Shown piece after piece: positions 16,071 through 17,548 of a stretch of 17,548 bases of DNA (its first letter is position 1; the number at the start of each line of letters is the position of its first letter). Where the stretch lies: positions 1 to 17,548 of the forward strand of contig JAZNOQ010000080.1 of assembly GCA_045589215.1 (NCBI GenBank). Reading direction: 5' to 3'. A program made the translations under genes and the position numbers. The notes under the pieces were generated by a model. It did no database searches, was not told the DNA's origin, and saw only the letters and a list, made by a program, of their open reading frames with translations. This DNA comes from JAZNOQ01 sp045589215. Lineage in GTDB: Bacteria > Bacillota > Clostridia > Oscillospirales > CAG-272.

Positions 16071-16106
16071 GGGGAAGCCTGTCGGAAAAAATCGACGGGT
16101 TTCCCC
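16071..16106 (+). other. Stable hairpin after ilvC without a T-run
   Basis: GGGGAAGCCTGTCG (16071-16084) pairs with 16093-16106 over 14 positions, including two G-U pairs, around an 8-base A-rich loop. CTCTATGC follows, not a T-run, so it is not a classical intrinsic terminator. It begins 12 bp after the ilvC stop. It may protect the upstream mRNA 3' end or partly lower ilvD expression; that role is inferred. Confidence 0.6.
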
Positions 16107-16130
16107 CTCTATGCAAAAATCCGAAACATC

Positions 16131-16248
16131 TCCATAGGAGTGGTTCACGAATTGCTCGGCAGCGCCCGGGCAATCGCCCCGGCAAGCGGCTCTTCTGCGA
16201 CGGCAAGCGGGATCCGACGGTCGGGCAATTCGTGAATCGCCCCTACGG
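16131..16248. repeat. Palindromic repeat element (MITE/REP-like) between ilvC and ilvD
   Basis: The arms 16144-16158 and 16222-16236 are complementary over 15 positions (TTCACGAATTGC perfect, one G-U). Pairing continues outward, with short mismatches, to CCATAGG at the left end (16132-16138) and CCTACGG at the right (16242-16248). Inside are a CCGGG/CCCGG stem and two direct copies of CGGCAAGCGG (16180-16189, 16201-16210). On the minus strand the end reads GTAGGGGCGATTCACGAATT. I recall similar GTAGGGGCG-type terminal repeats as frequent in gut Clostridia genomes, but could not verify this. No transposase is present, and no target duplication is obvious. Confidence 0.7.
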
Positions 16249-16282
16249 CGAAAATTATTACAGCCCTTAGAAGGATAGAATT

Positions 16283-17548
16283 ATGGTAAAGGATACAATC
16301 GTAAACGGCTTCCACAATGCCCCTCACCGCTCGCTCTACCACGCGCTCGGTCTTACCGAGGAGGAGCTTCGTAAGCCGCTGATCGGAATCGTCAGCTCCT
16401 ATAACGAGATCGTTCCCGGTCACATGAATCTTGATAAGATCACCGAGGCGGTCAAGCTCGGCGTTGCTATGGCGGGCGGTACGCCCATTGTGTTCCCCGC
16501 GATCGCGGTCTGCGACGGCATCGCAATGGGACACGTCGGCATGAAGTATTCCCTCGTCACGAGAGACCTCATCGCAGACTCGACCGAGGCGATGGTCATG
16601 GCGCACGGCTTTGACGGTCTCGTTATGATCCCCAACTGCGACAAGAACGTGCCCGGGCTTCTGATGGCATCGGCACGCCTCAATATTCCCACCGTTTTCG
16701 TCAGCGGCGGACCTATGCTTGCGGGCAGGGTAGGCGGTAAGAAGACCAGTCTTTCCTCTATGTTCGAGGCAGTAGGCGCTTATAAAGCAGGAAAAATTGA
16801 CGAAGAAAAGCTTGAAGAATTTGAGTGCAAGGCTTGCCCCTCCTGCGGCTCCTGTTCGGGTATGTATACCGCAAACTCTATGAACTGCCTTACCGAGGTT
16901 CTCGGTATGGGACTTCGGGGCAACGGTACTATCCCCGGCGCTTATTCCGCAAGACTTCAGCTTGCAAAGCACGCAGGCATGCAGGTAATGGAGCTTGTTG
17001 AAAAGAATATCCGTCCCAGAGATATTATGACGGAATCTGCTATCCGTAACGCTATAACAATGGATATGGCTCTCGGCTGCTCCACGAACTCTATGCTCCA
17101 TCTTCCCGCAATAGCAAACGAGTGCGATGTAGAATTTAACCTTGATATGGTCAACGAAATAAGCGAAAAGACTCCTAACCTCTGCCATCTCGCTCCTGCG
17201 GGACCTACCTATATGGAAGACCTTAACGAGGCGGGCGGTGTATACGCCGTTATGACAGAGATAGCAAAGCTCGGTTTGCTCGATACCTCTTGTATGACCG
17301 TAACAGGCAAGACTCTCGGTGAAAATATCGCCGAAGCAAGAAATCTTGATACCGATGTTATCAGACCTGTTGAAAATCCCTTTACAAAGACGGGCGGCAT
17401 CGCCGTTCTTCGCGGTAATCTTGCGCCCGACGGCTGTGTTGTAAAGCGTTCTGCCGTCGCTCCCGAAATGCTCGTTCACGAAGGACCCGCAAAGGTATAT
17501 GAATCCGAGGAGGAGGCAATTGCCGCAATCAAGTCGGTTCGTAGCCAT
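16283..17548 (+). CDS. ilvD: Dihydroxy-acid dehydratase, truncated at the window edge
   Basis: IlvD is an Fe-S dehydratase that converts dihydroxyisovalerate and dihydroxymethylvalerate to the 2-keto acids. 422 codons are present without a stop; the family is about 550-560 residues, so roughly a quarter is missing at the right. Motifs are SSYNEIVPGHMNL (38-50), AVCDGIAMGH (75-84), NCDKNVPG (118-125, cluster Cys119) and CPSCGSCSGMYTANSMNC (185-202, cluster Cys191). A Gly at residue 46, where [2Fe-2S] members carry Cys, suggests the E. coli-like [4Fe-4S] type. AAGGA precedes the ATG by 9 bases. It lies 224 bp after ilvC, beyond the repeat. Base composition drops from about 60% to about 48% GC near codon 150, and ATA codons appear only after that point. 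Confidence 0.95.
   Translation, partial: MVKDTIVNGFHNAPHRSLYHALGLTEEELRKPLIGIVSSYNEIVPGHMNLDKITEAVKLGVAMAGGTPIVFPAIAVCDGIAMGHVGMKYSLVTRDLIADSTEAMVMAHGFDGLVMIPNCDKNVPGLLMASARLNIPTVFVSGGPMLAGRVGGKKTSLSSMFEAVGAYKAGKIDEEKLEEFECKACPSCGSCSGMYTANSMNCLTEVLGMGLRGNGTIPGAYSARLQLAKHAGMQVMELVEKNIRPRDIMTESAIRNAITMDMALGCSTNSMLHLPAIANECDVEFNLDMVNEISEKTPNLCHLAPAGPTYMEDLNEAGGVYAVMTEIAKLGLLDTSCMTVTGKTLGENIAEARNLDTDVIRPVENPFTKTGGIAVLRGNLAPDGCVVKRSAVAPEMLVHEGPAKVYESEEEAIAAIKSVRSH

Noticed and set aside
11005..17548. Long minus-strand ORFs (up to 467 codons) opposite leuA, ilvB, ilvC and ilvD
   Set aside because: They are shadows of strongly biased coding sequence. Their translations are Val/Asp/Arg/Cys-rich, with no recognisable domain and no ribosome sites.
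1..17548. CRISPR array, tRNA, transposase or toxin-antitoxin pair
   Set aside because: I looked for regular spaced repeats, cloverleaf signatures and small paired ORFs on both strands and saw none that hold up.

Overview
The window looks like a chromosomal segment of an endospore-forming member of the Firmicutes, probably an anaerobic gut-type Clostridia. Direct evidence is the pair of sporulation genes (spoIIE and the spore protease gene gpr), strong AGGAGG-type ribosome binding sites, a T-box leader on a branched-chain amino acid operon, and several consensus sigma-A promoters, all with exactly 17-bp spacers. Coding regions are moderately GC-rich and strongly prefer NNC/NNG codons, which creates many long antisense shadow ORFs. 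I cannot name a genus from the sequence.

Layout, left to right. Positions 1-300 carry two tandem leftward consensus promoters with A-rich upstream tracts and a boxA-like leader; this looks like the control region of an rRNA operon lying off the left edge. Next is spoIIE (minus), then a small SLOG/DUF1273 gene (plus) with its own promoter. A bidirectional terminator separates it from an 865-residue orphan peptide-type substrate-binding lipoprotein (minus) that also has a C-terminal membrane helix. Then come gpr (plus, with a putative forespore sigma-G/F promoter), a convergent membrane sugar-phosphate transferase (minus), and recX and recA (minus, recA upstream of recX).

The right third is one amino acid operon on the plus strand: a consensus promoter, a T-box riboswitch with an intrinsic terminator, then leuA, ilvB, ilvN, ilvC and ilvD (truncated by the window edge). 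IlvB/IlvN make acetolactate or acetohydroxybutyrate, IlvC reduces and isomerises it, IlvD dehydrates the product to the 2-keto acid, and LeuA draws 2-ketoisovalerate into leucine synthesis. The T-box specifier loop offers Leu (CTC) and Ile (ATC) codons in overlapping registers. Between ilvC and ilvD lie a 14-bp hairpin and a roughly 118-bp palindromic repeat that looks like a small non-autonomous mobile or REP-like element.

I found no clear previously undescribed multi-gene system, no CRISPR array, no tRNA and no transposase. The most notable points are the doubly anchored substrate-binding protein with repeat insertions, the T-box with overlapping specifiers, the palindromic element in the ilv operon, the abrupt composition change inside ilvD, and the probable rRNA promoter pair at the left edge.
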